From Mycolicibacillus koreensis (GTDB taxonomy: Bacteria; Actinomycetota; Actinomycetes; Mycobacteriales; Mycobacteriaceae), in contig NZ_NCXO01000029.1 in NCBI RefSeq assembly GCF_002104795.1, positions 1-54,733 on the forward strand: a DNA stretch of 54,733 nucleotides. Direction: 5' to 3'. The position numbers were made by a program, and so were the translations under genes. Shown in pieces: positions 1 through 9,460 of this stretch (the first letter of the stretch is position 1; every line of letters begins with the position of its first letter). The notes beneath the pieces are model-generated. The model was not told the DNA's origin and ran no database searches. It saw only the letters and a list, made by a program, of their open reading frames with translations.

Positions 1-24
1 CCCCCCCCCCCCCCTTTTTTTTTT
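1..24. repeat. Homopolymer tract at window edge
   Basis: Fourteen C followed by ten T at the extreme edge. This composition is unlike anything else in this GC-rich, complex sequence, and it sits 16 bases outside the stop codon of the first gene. It is most likely a contig-end or assembly artefact. Confidence 0.7.
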
Positions 25-40
25 ACACCCCCACCCCGCA

Positions 41-310
41 TTACCCCTTCGCGTCGCGTCTGGTGGGGTCGTAGTTGTTTATACGAGACTGGTAGCCGCC
101 GCCGGGGTACTGCGGCGGCGGATACCCGCCGGGGGGCGGGCTCGTCGGGGCGTATTGGGTCTGCGCGTACGGGTCGACGCCGTAGGGCGGCGGGTAGCCG
201 GGCTGACCGCCCTGCGGCGGCTGGCCCCACCCGGGGTTCTGGCCGTACGGGTCGTACGGGTTGGGGTCGTACGGGTTCGGGCCGTGGGGGCCGCCGGGGG
301 GAGCGGTCAT
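41..310 (-). CDS. Proline/glycine/tyrosine-rich protein, probably truncated
   Basis: 89 residues of low complexity dominated by Pro, Gly, Tyr and Gln, with repeated NPYDP and YPPP motifs. No membrane segment or catalytic motif is visible. The ATG at 310 was chosen because the sequence AAGGTGG lies about 6 bases before it and the Pro-rich reading frame begins there. By position (downstream of fumC on the same strand) it corresponds to the glycine/proline-rich membrane protein of H37Rv Rv1097c. That family has a Pro-rich N-terminus followed by a membrane region, which is missing here. The stop lies 17 bases from the homopolymer edge, so the C-terminus may be lost to a bad contig end. Function unknown. 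Confidence 0.6.
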   Translation of the reverse strand: MTAPPGGPHGPNPYDPNPYDPYGQNPGWGQPPQGGQPGYPPPYGVDPYAQTQYAPTSPPPGGYPPPQYPGGGYQSRINNYDPTRRDAKG

Positions 311-424
311 CTGCGCACCACCTTCACTGTCGTCGCGCACTGTCGTCGCGCCGGAAACCCGACGGTCAGCGCCACAGCATAGTCGGCCCGCCATGGTCGG
401 CCGGTCATGGTCGGCCCCGCGGTG

Positions 425-1822
425 CTAGTCGGTCTGCGCCTTCGCCATCGCCAGCACGTCGAGGCGACGATCCAGCTCGGCTTCCGACAGCTTCTCCCCG
501 ATCAGGCCGCGGTCGATGACGGTCTGGCGGATCGTCTTGCGCTCCTTGAGTGCCTCCTTGGCGACCGCGGCGGCCTCCTCGTAGCCGATCGCGGAGTTCA
601 GCGGCGTGACGATCGACGGCGACGATTCGGCCTGCTCGCGCATGTGCGCCTCGTTGGCCACCAGCCCGACGATGCACCGCTCGGCGAACAGCGTCGACAC
701 GTTCGCCAACAGCGTGAACGACTCCAGCAGGTTGCGCGCCATCATCGGGATGTAGACGTTGAGCTCGAACGCCCCACCGGCGCCGCCCCAGGCGATCGCC
801 GCGTCGTTGCCGACCACCTGGGCGGCGACCTGGGTGACCGCCTCGGGCAGCACCGGGTTCACCTTGCCCGGCATGATCGAGCTGCCCGGCTGCAGATCCG
901 GCAGCTGGATCTCGCCGAGACCGGTCAGCGGACCCGACCCCATCCAGCGGACGTCGTTGGCGATCTTGGTCAACGACACCGCGATCGTGCGCAGCGCCCC
1001 GGACGCCTCGACCAGCCCGTCGCGGGCGGCCTGGGCCTCGAACGAGTTCGTGGCGGTGGTCAGCTCGGCCAGTCCCGTGTCGGCGACGAGCACCTCGACG
1101 ACCTTGGCGCCGAACCCGTCGGGGGCGTTGAGCCCGGTGCCGACCGCGGTGCCGCCGATGGCGAGCTCACCGAGGCGCGGCAGGCAGGCGCGGACCCGCT
1201 CGATGCCGGCGGCGATCTGGCGGGCGTAGCCGGAGAACTCCTGGCCGAGGGTGACCGGGACGGCGTCCATCAGATGGGTGCGCCCGGACTTGACCACGGT
1301 GCGCCACTGGTGGGCCTTGTCGTCGAGCGCGGTGTGCAGCACCTCCAGCGCGGGAATGAGGTGGCGCACGGCGGCCTCGGTGGCGGCGATGTGGGTGGCG
1401 GTCGGGAACGTGTCGTTCGACGACTGGGACATGTTGACGTCGTCGTTGGGGTGCACCGTGACCCCGCCCGCCGCGGCGATCGAGGCGATCACCTCGTTGG
1501 TGTTCATGTTGGAGCTGGTGCCCGAACCGGTCTGGAACACGTCGATGGGGAACTGGTCGTCGTGGCGGCCCTCGGCGATCTCGGCGGCCGCGGCGATGAT
1601 CGCGTCGGCGCGGTCGGCCGCCAACAGCCCCAGGTCCTTGTTGACCTGGGCGCAGGCGCCCTTGAGCAGTCCGAGGGCGCGGATCTGGGTGCGTTCCAGG
1701 CCGCGATGCGAGATCGGGAAGTTCTCCACCGCGCGCTGGGTCTGGGCCCGCCACAAGGCGTTGACGGGCACCCGGACCTCGCCCATGGTGTCGTGTTCGA
1801 TGCGGTATTCGGTGTCGGCCAT
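425..1822 (-). CDS. fumC: Fumarate hydratase class II
   Basis: 465 residues, the usual length for the homotetrameric iron-independent fumarase that interconverts fumarate and L-malate in the TCA cycle. The superfamily signature [11 protein letters not shown] lies near residues 311-321 and carries the flexible active-site loop serine. [10 protein letters not shown] (about 97-106), the [12 protein letters not shown] segment and [11 protein letters not shown] supply the other substrate-binding regions. A GAGGA sequence lies about 9 bases before the ATG. The gene follows glpX by 49 bases on the same strand, and the two probably share a transcript, as in other mycobacteria (Rv1098c-Rv1099c). Confidence 0.97.
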   Translation of the reverse strand: MADTEYRIEHDTMGEVRVPVNALWRAQTQRAVENFPISHRGLERTQIRALGLLKGACAQVNKDLGLLAADRADAIIAAAAEIAEGRHDDQFPIDVFQTGSGTSSNMNTNEVIASIAAAGGVTVHPNDDVNMSQSSNDTFPTATHIAATEAAVRHLIPALEVLHTALDDKAHQWRTVVKSGRTHLMDAVPVTLGQEFSGYARQIAAGIERVRACLPRLGELAIGGTAVGTGLNAPDGFGAKVVEVLVADTGLAELTTATNSFEAQAARDGLVEASGALRTIAVSLTKIANDVRWMGSGPLTGLGEIQLPDLQPGSSIMPGKVNPVLPEAVTQVAAQVVGNDAAIAWGGAGGAFELNVYIPMMARNLLESFTLLANVSTLFAERCIVGLVANEAHMREQAESSPSIVTPLNSAIGYEEAAAVAKEALKERKTIRQTVIDRGLIGEKLSEAELDRRLDVLAMAKAQTD

Positions 1823-1871
1823 CGGATCAGTCCTCGGTGTCGCGGAGTCGGGAATCGGTGAACAGGGGAAA

Positions 1872-2933
1872 TCAGGGCAGCGGGTAGGCGGCTTTGGCGT
1901 CGCCGGTGAAATCCACCGCCGAGTACTCGGTGAGTTTCGACAGCCGGTGGTAGGCCTCGATCATGCGGACGGTGCCGGACTTCGAGCGCATCACGATCGA
2001 CTGGGTGGTGCAGCCGCCCGGGTAGTAGCGCACCCCCGTGAGCAGGTCACCGTCGGTCACCCCGGTCGCCGAGAAGAACACGTTGTCCCCGGCGACGAGG
2101 TGTTCGGTGGTGAGCACCTCGTCGAGGTCGTAGCCGGCGTCGAGGGCCTTGCGCCGCTCGGCGTCGTCGGTGGGCGCCAGTTGCGCCTGGATCGCCCCGC
2201 CCATGCAGCGGATCGCCGCGGCGGCGATGATGCCCTCCGGGGTGCCGCCGATCCCGGCGAGCATGTCGGTGCCGGACTCCGGTCGGCACGCCGAGATCGC
2301 CCCGGCGACGTCCCCGTCGGAGATCAGCCGGATCCGCGCCCCCGTCTCGCGGGCGTCGGCGATGAGCTGGGCGTGGCGCGGCCGGTCCAGGATGCACACG
2401 GTCATGTCCCGCACCGACAGGCCCTTGACCTTGGCCACCGCGGCGATGTTGGCGCTGATCGGGGCGGTGATGTCGAGCACGTCGGCGGCTTCGGGGCCCA
2501 CCGCGATCTTGTTCATGTAGAACACCGCCGACGGGTCGAACATGGCGCCGCGCTCGGCGACGGCGAGCACCGAGATGGCGTTGGGCATGCCCTTGCTCAT
2601 CAGGGTGGTGCCGTCGATCGGGTCGACGGCGAAGTCGCAGTCCGGCCCGTCGCCGTTGCCGACCTCCTCGCCGTTGTAGAGCATCGGGGCGTGGTCCTTT
2701 TCGCCCTCGCCGATGACGACCACGCCGCGCATCGACACCGAGTTCACCAGTTCGCGCATCGCGTCGACCGCGGCCCCGTCGCCGCCCTCCTTGTCGCCGC
2801 GCCCCACCCAGCGGCCCGCGGCCATCGCACCGGCCTCGGTGACCCGCACCAACTCCATGGCCAGGTTGCGGTCCGGGGGTTCCGGGCGGGGCGGCTGCGC
2901 TGCGGCGCCGGGGGATTCGGTGGCGTCAGTCAT
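1872..2933 (-). CDS. glpX: Fructose-1,6-bisphosphatase class II
   Basis: 353 residues. GlpX enzymes hydrolyse fructose 1,6-bisphosphate to fructose 6-phosphate and are the essential gluconeogenic phosphatase of mycobacteria growing on fatty acids. Visible motifs of the Li-sensitive phosphatase fold are [15 protein letters not shown] (about 74-88) and the metal-binding DPIDGTT (about 103-109), followed by [20 protein letters not shown]. The ATG at 2933 begins MTDATES. A longer in-frame reading upstream runs into the divergent DUF4245 promoter and is unlikely. It shares a 54-base divergent region with that gene and is followed by fumC. Confidence 0.96.
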   Translation of the reverse strand: MTDATESPGAAAQPPRPEPPDRNLAMELVRVTEAGAMAAGRWVGRGDKEGGDGAAVDAMRELVNSVSMRGVVVIGEGEKDHAPMLYNGEEVGNGDGPDCDFAVDPIDGTTLMSKGMPNAISVLAVAERGAMFDPSAVFYMNKIAVGPEAADVLDITAPISANIAAVAKVKGLSVRDMTVCILDRPRHAQLIADARETGARIRLISDGDVAGAISACRPESGTDMLAGIGGTPEGIIAAAAIRCMGGAIQAQLAPTDDAERRKALDAGYDLDEVLTTEHLVAGDNVFFSATGVTDGDLLTGVRYYPGGCTTQSIVMRSKSGTVRMIEAYHRLSKLTEYSAVDFTGDAKAAYPLP

Positions 2934-2987
2934 GCCCCCGATTGTCCCAGAAGCACGTCGGCGGCCGTGAGCTGGGATACTGGCCCG

Positions 2988-3623
2988 GTGACTAGCCAGC
3001 CGCAGCCCGCGCCCAAACCGGATAAACCGCGGTTGCTCCAGGACGGCCGGGACATGTTCTGGTCGCTGGGGCCGCTGGTGCTCGCCTGCATCCTGCTGGC
3101 CGGGCTGGTCGGGATGTGCTCGTTTTCCCCCACCGGGGTGCACAACGGGCCGGTGCCGGACTACGACGCCGACGCCGCCCTGCACGCCGATGCCACCACG
3201 CTGGGCTTCCCGGTGCGGCTGCCGCGGCTGCCCGAGGGCTGGCAGCCCAACTCCGGGGCCCGCGGCAGCATCGAGGCCGGCCGCACCGACCCCGTCAGCG
3301 GGCAGCCGAGCCGCGCGGTGACCTCCACGGTCGGGTTTTTAAGCCCCACCGGCCAGTACCTGGCGTTGATCCAGAGCAACGCCGACGAGGAGAAACTCGT
3401 CGCCAGCCTGCAGCCGCAGGCCCACCCCACCGGCGTCGAGGACGTCGACGGCACCACCTGGGTGGTCTATGAGGGCGCCGACGTCGAACCGATCTGGACC
3501 ACCCGGTTGACCGGCCCCGGCGGTGCCGCGCAGGTGGCGATCACCGGGGCGGGCAGCGCGCAGGAGTTCCGCACGCTGGCCGCGGCGACCGCATCCCAGC
3601 CCCCGCTGCCCGCCGACGAATAG
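2988..3623 (+). CDS. DUF4245 membrane-anchored protein
   Basis: 211 residues: a short cytoplasmic Pro-rich head, one hydrophobic segment (about residues 27-45, [18 protein letters not shown]) and an extracytoplasmic domain. This matches the actinobacterial DUF4245 family (Rv1100 in H37Rv), whose function is unknown. The GTG at 2988 was chosen: GATACT lies 6 bases before it, a leaderless arrangement, and there is no Shine-Dalgarno sequence. An ATG at 3055 would remove the positively charged head. It is divergent from glpX and ends 3 bases from the stop of the convergent permease. Confidence 0.85.
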   Translation: MTSQPQPAPKPDKPRLLQDGRDMFWSLGPLVLACILLAGLVGMCSFSPTGVHNGPVPDYDADAALHADATTLGFPVRLPRLPEGWQPNSGARGSIEAGRTDPVSGQPSRAVTSTVGFLSPTGQYLALIQSNADEEKLVASLQPQAHPTGVEDVDGTTWVVYEGADVEPIWTTRLTGPGGAAQVAITGAGSAQEFRTLAAATASQPPLPADE

Positions 3624-3626
3624 CCC

Positions 3627-4775
3627 TCAGCGCCGGGCCAGCCGCGCGCGCAGCGCCTGCAGCCAGCGCGGCCCGTCCTCGGCGTCGTCGTCGCAGGAGG
3701 GCTCCTGGAGATCCACGCCCTTGTAGACGGCCAAATAGACGTCGATGGTGGTGACGATGACGATCATGATCACCGGCCCGATGACGATGCCCCAGAAACC
3801 GAACATGGTGATCCCGGCGAACACCGCCAGCAGCATCAGCGCCGGGTGCAGGCGGGCGTCGCGGGGCACCAGGAACGGGCGCAGCACGTTGTCGATGTTG
3901 GTCACCACCACCAGGTGGAACACGAAGACGAACACCCCGCCGGCGATGTTGCCGAAGAACATCATCCCGATCCCGAACGGCATGGTCACGATGCCGCCGC
4001 CGAGCGGGATGATCGACAGGGCCGTCAGCAGGATCGCGAAGATGAAAAAGCCGCGGTGGAACCCGCCGATGTAGATCGAGGCGGCACCGGCCACCCCCTG
4101 GCACAGCGCGATGACGAACTGTCCGCTGACGGTGCCGCGCACCATCGACCCCATCTTGGCCAGGTACAGGTCGGTGACGTCCTCGCCGAGCGGGTTGAGC
4201 CGGCGGATCAGCGTCTGGATGCGGTCGCGGTGGATCAGCAGCGCCACGAACACGTAGAGGAAGATGATCGCCGAGGTGACCGCCGCGGCGATGCCGCCGA
4301 CCGCGCCCTGCGCCTGGCCCAGCAGCCACTGGCCGCCTTCCTGGCCGACCCGCACCATGCCGCTGCGCAGCATCTCCGGGGTCACCGTCACCTCGACGTA
4401 GGGCACCCGGTCGAGGGCGTCGTTGACCACGGTGAGTGCTTTTTCGCCGAGCTTGTCCGGGCTGGTGTCCCCGACCCACCCGGTGACCTGATCGACCATG
4501 TGCGAGACCTGGATGACCGCGAGCACCAGACACCCGCCGACCGGGATGAACACGACCGCCATCGCCGCCAGCAGCGTCGCGGTGGCCGCCAGGCCCGTCG
4601 ACACCCGGCGGCACAGTCGGGTGAACAGCGGGGTGAACAGGTACGCCCCGACCGCGGCGACCACGATCAGCACGAAGTAGCTGCGCAGGAAGTACGCACC
4701 GAACGCCAGCGCGCCGGCCGTGGCGATCGCCAGGGCGCGCCGCTGGGTGAGGGTGAATTCCTGCTCAAGGGCCAT
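3627..4775 (-). CDS. AI-2E family transporter (UPF0118)
   Basis: 382 residues with about eight membrane segments: pairs near the N-terminus, a soluble middle loop (about 100-150), then four to five helices with the SIIPLGGGIVTMPFG motif typical of this permease family. Family members export small molecules such as autoinducer-2 or act as Na+/H+ antiporters, and the substrate here cannot be told. The ATG at 4775 was preferred over one 9 codons upstream because GGGAGGGCGG precedes it. The C-terminus is acidic then basic. It corresponds to Rv1101c. Confidence 0.88.
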   Translation of the reverse strand: MALEQEFTLTQRRALAIATAGALAFGAYFLRSYFVLIVVAAVGAYLFTPLFTRLCRRVSTGLAATATLLAAMAVVFIPVGGCLVLAVIQVSHMVDQVTGWVGDTSPDKLGEKALTVVNDALDRVPYVEVTVTPEMLRSGMVRVGQEGGQWLLGQAQGAVGGIAAAVTSAIIFLYVFVALLIHRDRIQTLIRRLNPLGEDVTDLYLAKMGSMVRGTVSGQFVIALCQGVAGAASIYIGGFHRGFFIFAILLTALSIIPLGGGIVTMPFGIGMMFFGNIAGGVFVFVFHLVVVTNIDNVLRPFLVPRDARLHPALMLLAVFAGITMFGFWGIVIGPVIMIVIVTTIDVYLAVYKGVDLQEPSCDDDAEDGPRWLQALRARLARR

Positions 4776-4899
4776 GGTCTGTCCGCCCTCCCGTCTCGTC
4801 ACCGCGTCGGCGGTGTACCAGCGATCTTTCCCGGCCGCCGCGCCGGGCGGGCACCGTTCGGCGGGAAAAGCCCCTACACCGCGGGCCGGCCGTAGATCG

Positions 4900-4938
4900 G
4901 CGGCGGGATCACCGCTGCCCGAAGCGGTGGCCCGCCGC
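4900..4938 (-). terminator. Stem-loop after the 3beta-HSD gene
   Basis: GCGGCGGG (4900-4907) pairs perfectly with CCCGCCGC (4931-4938), and ACCGCT (4911-4916) pairs with AGCGGT (4923-4928) around loop GCCCGA. It begins 5 bases past the stop of the minus-strand gene. There is no U-tract, as is common for mycobacterial terminators. Confidence 0.65.
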
Positions 4939-4943
4939 AGGGG

Positions 4944-6029
4944 CTACCCGGCGTTGCGCTCCGCTTTGACCGTCTCGAACAGTTCGACGTAGTAGGGCAG
5001 GCACTGCTGCATGGCCTGCTCGGTGGTGTAGAGCGGCTCGTAGCCCAAATCGCGGCGCGCCTTGGCGATCGAGAAGTAGTTGTCGATGTAGAGACGTTCC
5101 ACCGCGCCCGGCTCCAGCAGCGGGGCGGGCAGCTTGAACTTGTAGTGCGCCCACTGCCAGGCCGCCATCGCCGCGCGCACCGGCGCGCCGGGGATCCGCA
5201 ACCGCGGGAAGGGTTGGCCGCAGGCCTCCATGACCGGCCGGGCGAACTCGAACATGTTGATCGGTTCGCCGTCGTTGATGAAGTAGGCCTGGCCCGGGGC
5301 GGTGCCGCCGGGCACCAGGTGTTCGGCGGCGAGGATGAACCCGTGGATGAGGTTGTCGACGTAGCTGTTGTCCAGCTTGGCGTTCTTGCCGCCGATGAGC
5401 ACCTTCACCTGTCCGGAGAGCATGCTTTCGAACAGGCGGCGGAACATCGTCTGGTCGCCGGTGCCCCAGATGCCCGACGGGCGGATCGAGCAGGTGAGCA
5501 TGCCGGCGCCGTCGTCGGGGTTCGCGCCGAGCACGAACTTCTCCGCCGCGACCTTCGTCTCGGTGTACAGGTCGTTGAACCGGGTGGTGTAGGGCATCGT
5601 CTCGTCGCCGTTGCGGATGTGTTGGCGTCCACCCATCACCACGCTGTTGGAGGCGGTGTAGACGAACCGCCGCACCCCGGCCAGCTGGCCGGATTCCACC
5701 AGGTTCTTGGTGCCGTCGACGTTGATGGCGAAGCTGCGCTGGCGCAGTTCGTCGGTGACCTCCGCACCGCCGGCCAGGTCGATGATCGCCGCGGTGTGGA
5801 ACACGGTGTCGATCCCGTCGACGGCGGCGGCCACCGTCTCCGGGTTGGTGATGTCGCCCTGCAGCACCTGCAGTTTCGGGTGCTCGGCGATCGGGGAGGG
5901 GGCCCGGTCGAAGGCGCGCACCTCGTAGCCGCGCTCGAGCAGCGTGCGCACCAGGTTGGCGCCGACGAACCCGGATCCGCCGGTCACCAGGCAGCGGCCG
6001 AGCTCGGTGGTCAGTGATGCATCACCCAT
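4944..6029 (-). CDS. 3beta-hydroxysteroid dehydrogenase/isomerase
   Basis: 361 residues, extended SDR fold. The NAD(P)-binding glycine motif TGGSGFVGANL lies about residues 16-26, and the catalytic YxxxK is in the YTETK segment after RFNDL. The protein closely resembles the mycobacterial cholesterol 3beta-HSD (Rv1106c; MSMEG_5228), which oxidises cholesterol to cholest-4-en-3-one, the first step of sterol breakdown. The ATG at 6029 fits the family N-terminus MGDASLTTELGR and lies 7 bases after a TATGCT -10 element, so the mRNA is probably leaderless. An ATG at 6041 is less likely because it would overlap the -10. A KstR-type operator sits directly upstream. Confidence 0.93.
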   Translation of the reverse strand: MGDASLTTELGRCLVTGGSGFVGANLVRTLLERGYEVRAFDRAPSPIAEHPKLQVLQGDITNPETVAAAVDGIDTVFHTAAIIDLAGGAEVTDELRQRSFAINVDGTKNLVESGQLAGVRRFVYTASNSVVMGGRQHIRNGDETMPYTTRFNDLYTETKVAAEKFVLGANPDDGAGMLTCSIRPSGIWGTGDQTMFRRLFESMLSGQVKVLIGGKNAKLDNSYVDNLIHGFILAAEHLVPGGTAPGQAYFINDGEPINMFEFARPVMEACGQPFPRLRIPGAPVRAAMAAWQWAHYKFKLPAPLLEPGAVERLYIDNYFSIAKARRDLGYEPLYTTEQAMQQCLPYYVELFETVKAERNAG

Positions 6030-6036
6030 GGCGGGG

Positions 6037-6058
6037 AGCATAACTGAAACATGTTCCA
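6037..6058 (-). promoter_or_regulatory. Promoter with KstR-type operator for 3beta-HSD
   Basis: The 14-mer TGGAACATGTTTCA on the minus strand (6058-6045) fits the published KstR consensus TnnAACnnGTTnnA exactly. It is followed by the -10 hexamer TATGCT (6042-6037) and 7 bases later by the start codon at 6029. The operator therefore covers the region just behind the -10. KstR is the TetR-family repressor of mycobacterial cholesterol catabolism and controls the M. smegmatis orthologue. The site is seen here; occupancy is inferred. Confidence 0.85.
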
Positions 6059-6114
6059 GAGTTGCCGCTTCGGGGGGGGGATTCGGCCGCGGGCGCACCG
6101 CTGGTCACCGCGGT

Positions 6115-6384
6115 CTACTCCGGCGCGCCGTCGTCGGCGTCATCGCTGTGGAGGACCTCGGCCACCCGCTCGCGGGCCCCGGCCAGGTGTTCTTCGCAGC
6201 GCCGGGCCAGCGCTTCGCCGCGCTCCCACAGCGTCAGCGACTCATCGAGGCTCAGCCCGCCGAGTTCGAGCACCCGCACCACCTCGACCAGCTCGTCGCG
6301 GCACTGCTCGTAGCCCAACGCGCCGATGGGTGTCGCGTCGGCCTCGCCGGTCGCGTCGTGCTCGGCGTCGTGCTCAGTCGCCAT
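6115..6384 (-). CDS. xseB: Exodeoxyribonuclease VII small subunit
   Basis: 89 residues, somewhat longer than the typical 70-80 because of an acidic His/Asp-rich N-terminal tail. The conserved core [18 protein letters not shown]...[25 protein letters not shown] covers about residues 22-67 and is the helical hairpin that coats the large subunit. The ATG at 6384 has GAGGGGAG about 5 bases upstream. It overlaps the end of xseA by 11 bases, implying translational coupling so that the many small subunits per XseA are made from one message. Confidence 0.95.
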   Translation of the reverse strand: MATEHDAEHDATGEADATPIGALGYEQCRDELVEVVRVLELGGLSLDESLTLWERGEALARRCEEHLAGARERVAEVLHSDDADDGAPE

Positions 6385-7627
6385 CGGTGCTCCCCTCACT
6401 GATTGCCGCCACCGCCCCGTCGGCCACCCGGATCCGCAGCCGGGCACCGGCCGGGGCGTCGCTCACCCGGTGTACCACCGCCGGGCGGGCGTCGGTGCCG
6501 TCGGTGGGCATCACCTGGACCACCGCGTAGCCGCGGGCCAGGGTGGCCGCCGGGCCCAGCGTGCTCAGCCGGGCCGACAGGTGCCCGATCCGGTCGGTTT
6601 CGCCGGCGACCGCCCGGGTGATGTCGCGGCGCACGGCGGCGCGCGCCCGGGCGATCTCCTCGGCGCGGGTGGTCAGCGCCGCCAGCGGGTCGGCCAGCAC
6701 CGGGCGGCTGCGCAGATGCTGCAGCGCCCGGCGCTCGCGGGTGACCCAGTTGCGCAGGGCCCGGGCGCTGCGGCCCCGCAACCCGTCGAGCAGCGCCTGC
6801 TCGGCGGCGATGTCGGGCACGATCTGTTTGGCCGCATCGGTGGGTGTGGCGGCCCGCAGGTCGGCCACCAGGTCGCACAGCGGAGCGTCCGGTTCGTGGC
6901 CGATGGCGCTGACCACCGGTGTGGTCGCCGCGGCGATCGCCCGGCACAGCGTCTCGTCGGAGAACGGCAGCAGATCTTCCACGCTGCCCCCGCCGCGGGC
7001 GATGACGATGACGTCGACCTCGGGATCGGCGTCGAGTTCCCGCAGTGCCGCCACCACCTGCGCCACCGCGGTGGGGCCCTGCACTGCGGTGTTGCGGATG
7101 GCGAACCGCGCCGCCGGCCACCGCTCGGACGCCACGACCGTCACATCGCGTTCGGCCATGCTGGCGCGTCCGGTGATCAACCCGATCATGTTGGGCAGGA
7201 AGGGAATCGGGCGTTTGAGGCGGGGGTCGAAGAGTCCCTCGGCGTCCAGCAGGCGACGCAACCGGTCGATGCGAGCGAGCAGTTCGCCGACACCGACGGC
7301 GCGGATCTCGGTGAGCCGCAACGAGAACGTGCCGCGTCCGGTGTAGAAGTTGGGTTTTCCGCAAACCACCACCCGGGTGCCCTCGGTCAGGGTCACCGGG
7401 GCGTTGGCGAGCAAGGTGGGCGAGCAGGTGACGGTCAGCGACATGTCGGCTGCCGGGTCGCGCAGCACCATGAACGCCGTTCGGGTGTTGGGCCGCAGTT
7501 TGATCTCGGTGAGCTGACCCTCCACCCACACGGTGCCCAGCCGGTCGATCCAATTCTTGACCCGCACGGCGACCGCACGCACGGGGAACGGGTTCTCCGC
7601 CGAGGCGCCCTGGGCCGCGGCGGTCAC
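6374..7627 (-). CDS. xseA: Exodeoxyribonuclease VII large subunit
   Basis: 417 residues. An N-terminal OB-fold (about 12-110, with [13 protein letters not shown]) is followed by the catalytic domain with the family motif [22 protein letters not shown] and a C-terminal coiled region rich in Arg/Ala, ending in LARGYAVVQ. The enzyme degrades single-stranded DNA to oligonucleotides in both directions. GHEPD replaces the more usual GHETD. The start is GTG at 7627, 7 bases after the stop of the upstream gene, so it belongs to an operon (7635-8237 gene, xseA, xseB). Confidence 0.95.
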   Translation of the reverse strand: MTAAAQGASAENPFPVRAVAVRVKNWIDRLGTVWVEGQLTEIKLRPNTRTAFMVLRDPAADMSLTVTCSPTLLANAPVTLTEGTRVVVCGKPNFYTGRGTFSLRLTEIRAVGVGELLARIDRLRRLLDAEGLFDPRLKRPIPFLPNMIGLITGRASMAERDVTVVASERWPAARFAIRNTAVQGPTAVAQVVAALRELDADPEVDVIVIARGGGSVEDLLPFSDETLCRAIAAATTPVVSAIGHEPDAPLCDLVADLRAATPTDAAKQIVPDIAAEQALLDGLRGRSARALRNWVTRERRALQHLRSRPVLADPLAALTTRAEEIARARAAVRRDITRAVAGETDRIGHLSARLSTLGPAATLARGYAVVQVMPTDGTDARPAVVHRVSDAPAGARLRIRVADGAVAAISEGSTDGD

Positions 7628-7634
7628 CGACGAC

Positions 7635-8237
7635 TCACTTGGTCGACACGCGGGTGATCCTGTTGGCGAGCAGCGTCTGGAACGGGGCGCGAGCCTTGGT
7701 GGATTCCTCGTAGCTCAGCAGCGCCTGCAGGTCCTCGACGCTCAACGACGTCAGGCGCGCACGCAACTGGGCCAGGGTGAGGCTCGGGTAGTTCAGCTCG
7801 GTGACCACCGCCGGGGTCTGCGGCGCGGCCTCGGCGGCCGGCGGCGCCGGTCGGTCCTCGTCGGGCGTGCCCTCGGCGGTGGAGTACAGGGCGAAGCGGC
7901 CCGCCGTGCGGCGCTCCCCGTTGCCGGCCGCGTCGCCGGACTGGTCACCGCGCTGCGGCGCGGTGTCACCGGCGTCACCGGCGCCCTCGGGCAGGTCCTC
8001 GTCGAAGACCGCCCACTCGGGCTGCTCGTCTTTGGGGGGGAACAACGTCTCCAGAGTGGCGTCACCCTTGATGACCACCTCGGCGATGTTCTGCTGCACC
8101 GACATCACCAGGTGCGCTGCCTGACTGGCCAGCGTCATGGGGTACATCAGGACGTTTCGTGGCAGTTTGCGGGTCTCTTCGACAGCGATCGCGGCCGCGC
8201 CGACCAGCAGTCGGACTCCGTACGGTGCACTAGACAT
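7635..8237 (-). CDS. Conserved mycobacterial protein (Rv1109c-like)
   Basis: 200 residues in three parts. A hydrophobic/amphipathic N-terminal third ([41 protein letters not shown]) is followed by an acidic Asp/Gly/Pro-rich linker (about 75-145) and a helical C-terminal region containing [29 protein letters not shown] in shortened form, a pattern seen in small helical binding modules. The start at 8237 follows GGAGG closely. It heads the xseA-xseB operon. Some mycobacterial homologues are, to my memory, labelled lipid-droplet-associated; the amphipathic N-terminus is compatible with that but proves nothing. A run of seven C encodes the FPPK segment. Confidence 0.8.
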   Translation of the reverse strand: MSSAPYGVRLLVGAAAIAVEETRKLPRNVLMYPMTLASQAAHLVMSVQQNIAEVVIKGDATLETLFPPKDEQPEWAVFDEDLPEGAGDAGDTAPQRGDQSGDAAGNGERRTAGRFALYSTAEGTPDEDRPAPPAAEAAPQTPAVVTELNYPSLTLAQLRARLTSLSVEDLQALLSYEESTKARAPFQTLLANRITRVSTK

Positions 8238-8318
8238 GCCTCCAGCCTGCCTTAACCTGCGGTCGAGGCCAAACGCCGGGTGTGGCGGGTGGTGTCGGCC
8301 CAACGTACTCTGGTGAGC

Positions 8319-9326
8319 ATGCCGCCGACCGTCAACATGGGGATCCCCGGTGCGGCCAGCTCGCTGGTCACGCGGGGTTCCGGGAAACAAGTACTGCTCG
8401 CCGAGCCGCGCGGATACTGCGCCGGCGTGGACCGAGCGGTGGAGACGGTGGAGCGCGCGCTGGAGAAACACGGGGCTCCGGTCTACGTGCGCCACGAGAT
8501 CGTGCACAACCGCCACGTGGTCGACACCCTGGCCGCCGCGGGGGCGGTCTTCGTCGACGAGACCGACGAGGTGCCCGAGGGGGCGATCGTGGTGTTCTCC
8601 GCCCACGGGGTGGCCCCGAGCGTCCACGAATCGGCCGCCGAACGGGAGCTGCAGGTCATCGACGCCACCTGCCCGCTGGTCACCAAGGTGCACAACGAGG
8701 CGAAGCGGTTCGCCCGCGCCGACTACGACATCCTGCTGATCGGCCACGAGGGCCACGAGGAGGTCATCGGCACCGCCGGTGAGGCACCCGACCACGTGCA
8801 GTTGGTCGACGGCCCCGACGCGGTCGACGCGGTGGTGGTGCGCGACGAGAACAAGGTGGTGTGGCTGTCGCAGACCACGCTCAGCGTCGACGAGACGATG
8901 GAGACCGTGCACCGGTTGCGGGAGCGGTTCCCCAAGTTGCAGGACCCGCCCAGCGACGACATCTGCTACGCCACCCAGAACCGCCAGACCGCCGTCAAGG
9001 CGATGGCCCCGGAGTGCGAGCTGGTGATCGTGGTGGGGTCACGCAACTCGTCGAACTCGATGCGGCTGGTCGAGGTGGCGCTGGGCGCCGGTTGCCCGGC
9101 CGCGCACCTGGTCGACTACGCCGGGGACATCGAGGAGAGCTGGCTCGACGGGGTGCAGTCGGTGGGCGTGACCTCCGGGGCGTCGGTGCCCGAGGTGCTG
9201 GTGCGCGGTGTGCTGGACACGCTGGCCGAGCACGGCTACGACACCGTGCAGCCGGTGACCACCGCCAACGAGACCCTGGTGTTCGCCCTGCCCCGCGAGA
9301 TCCGCCCGGCGCGCCGCTCCAGCTAG
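8319..9326 (+). CDS. ispH: 4-hydroxy-3-methylbut-2-enyl diphosphate reductase
   Basis: 335 residues. IspH (LytB) carries out the last step of the MEP pathway, reducing HMBPP to IPP and DMAPP with an iron-sulfur cluster. The three cluster cysteines are visible at about C34 (RGYCAGVD), C118 (DATCPL) and C216 (DICYATQ). [18 protein letters not shown] (as [10 protein letters not shown]) and [11 protein letters not shown] are further active-site motifs. The ATG at 8319 lies 7 bases after TACTCT, a leaderless promoter, with no Shine-Dalgarno sequence. It corresponds to Rv1110 (lytB2). Confidence 0.97.
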   Translation: MPPTVNMGIPGAASSLVTRGSGKQVLLAEPRGYCAGVDRAVETVERALEKHGAPVYVRHEIVHNRHVVDTLAAAGAVFVDETDEVPEGAIVVFSAHGVAPSVHESAAERELQVIDATCPLVTKVHNEAKRFARADYDILLIGHEGHEEVIGTAGEAPDHVQLVDGPDAVDAVVVRDENKVVWLSQTTLSVDETMETVHRLRERFPKLQDPPSDDICYATQNRQTAVKAMAPECELVIVVGSRNSSNSMRLVEVALGAGCPAAHLVDYAGDIEESWLDGVQSVGVTSGASVPEVLVRGVLDTLAEHGYDTVQPVTTANETLVFALPREIRPARRSS

Positions 9327-9460
9327 CGGGCGACCGTCGGCGTGTCGCCGCCGTGGATGCACAAACCCCGATGCACACTCCCGCTGCTCGCCGCCGGGAC
9401 GGTGGCTACCGATCCGCAGCCCATCCGCGGCCGATCCACCCGCGCAGACCCTGCCGCTGG

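Noticed and set aside
1251..2987. Upstream in-frame extension of the DUF4245 gene
   Set aside because: The extension is antisense to glpX; the GTG at 2988 has a leaderless promoter and matches the family start.
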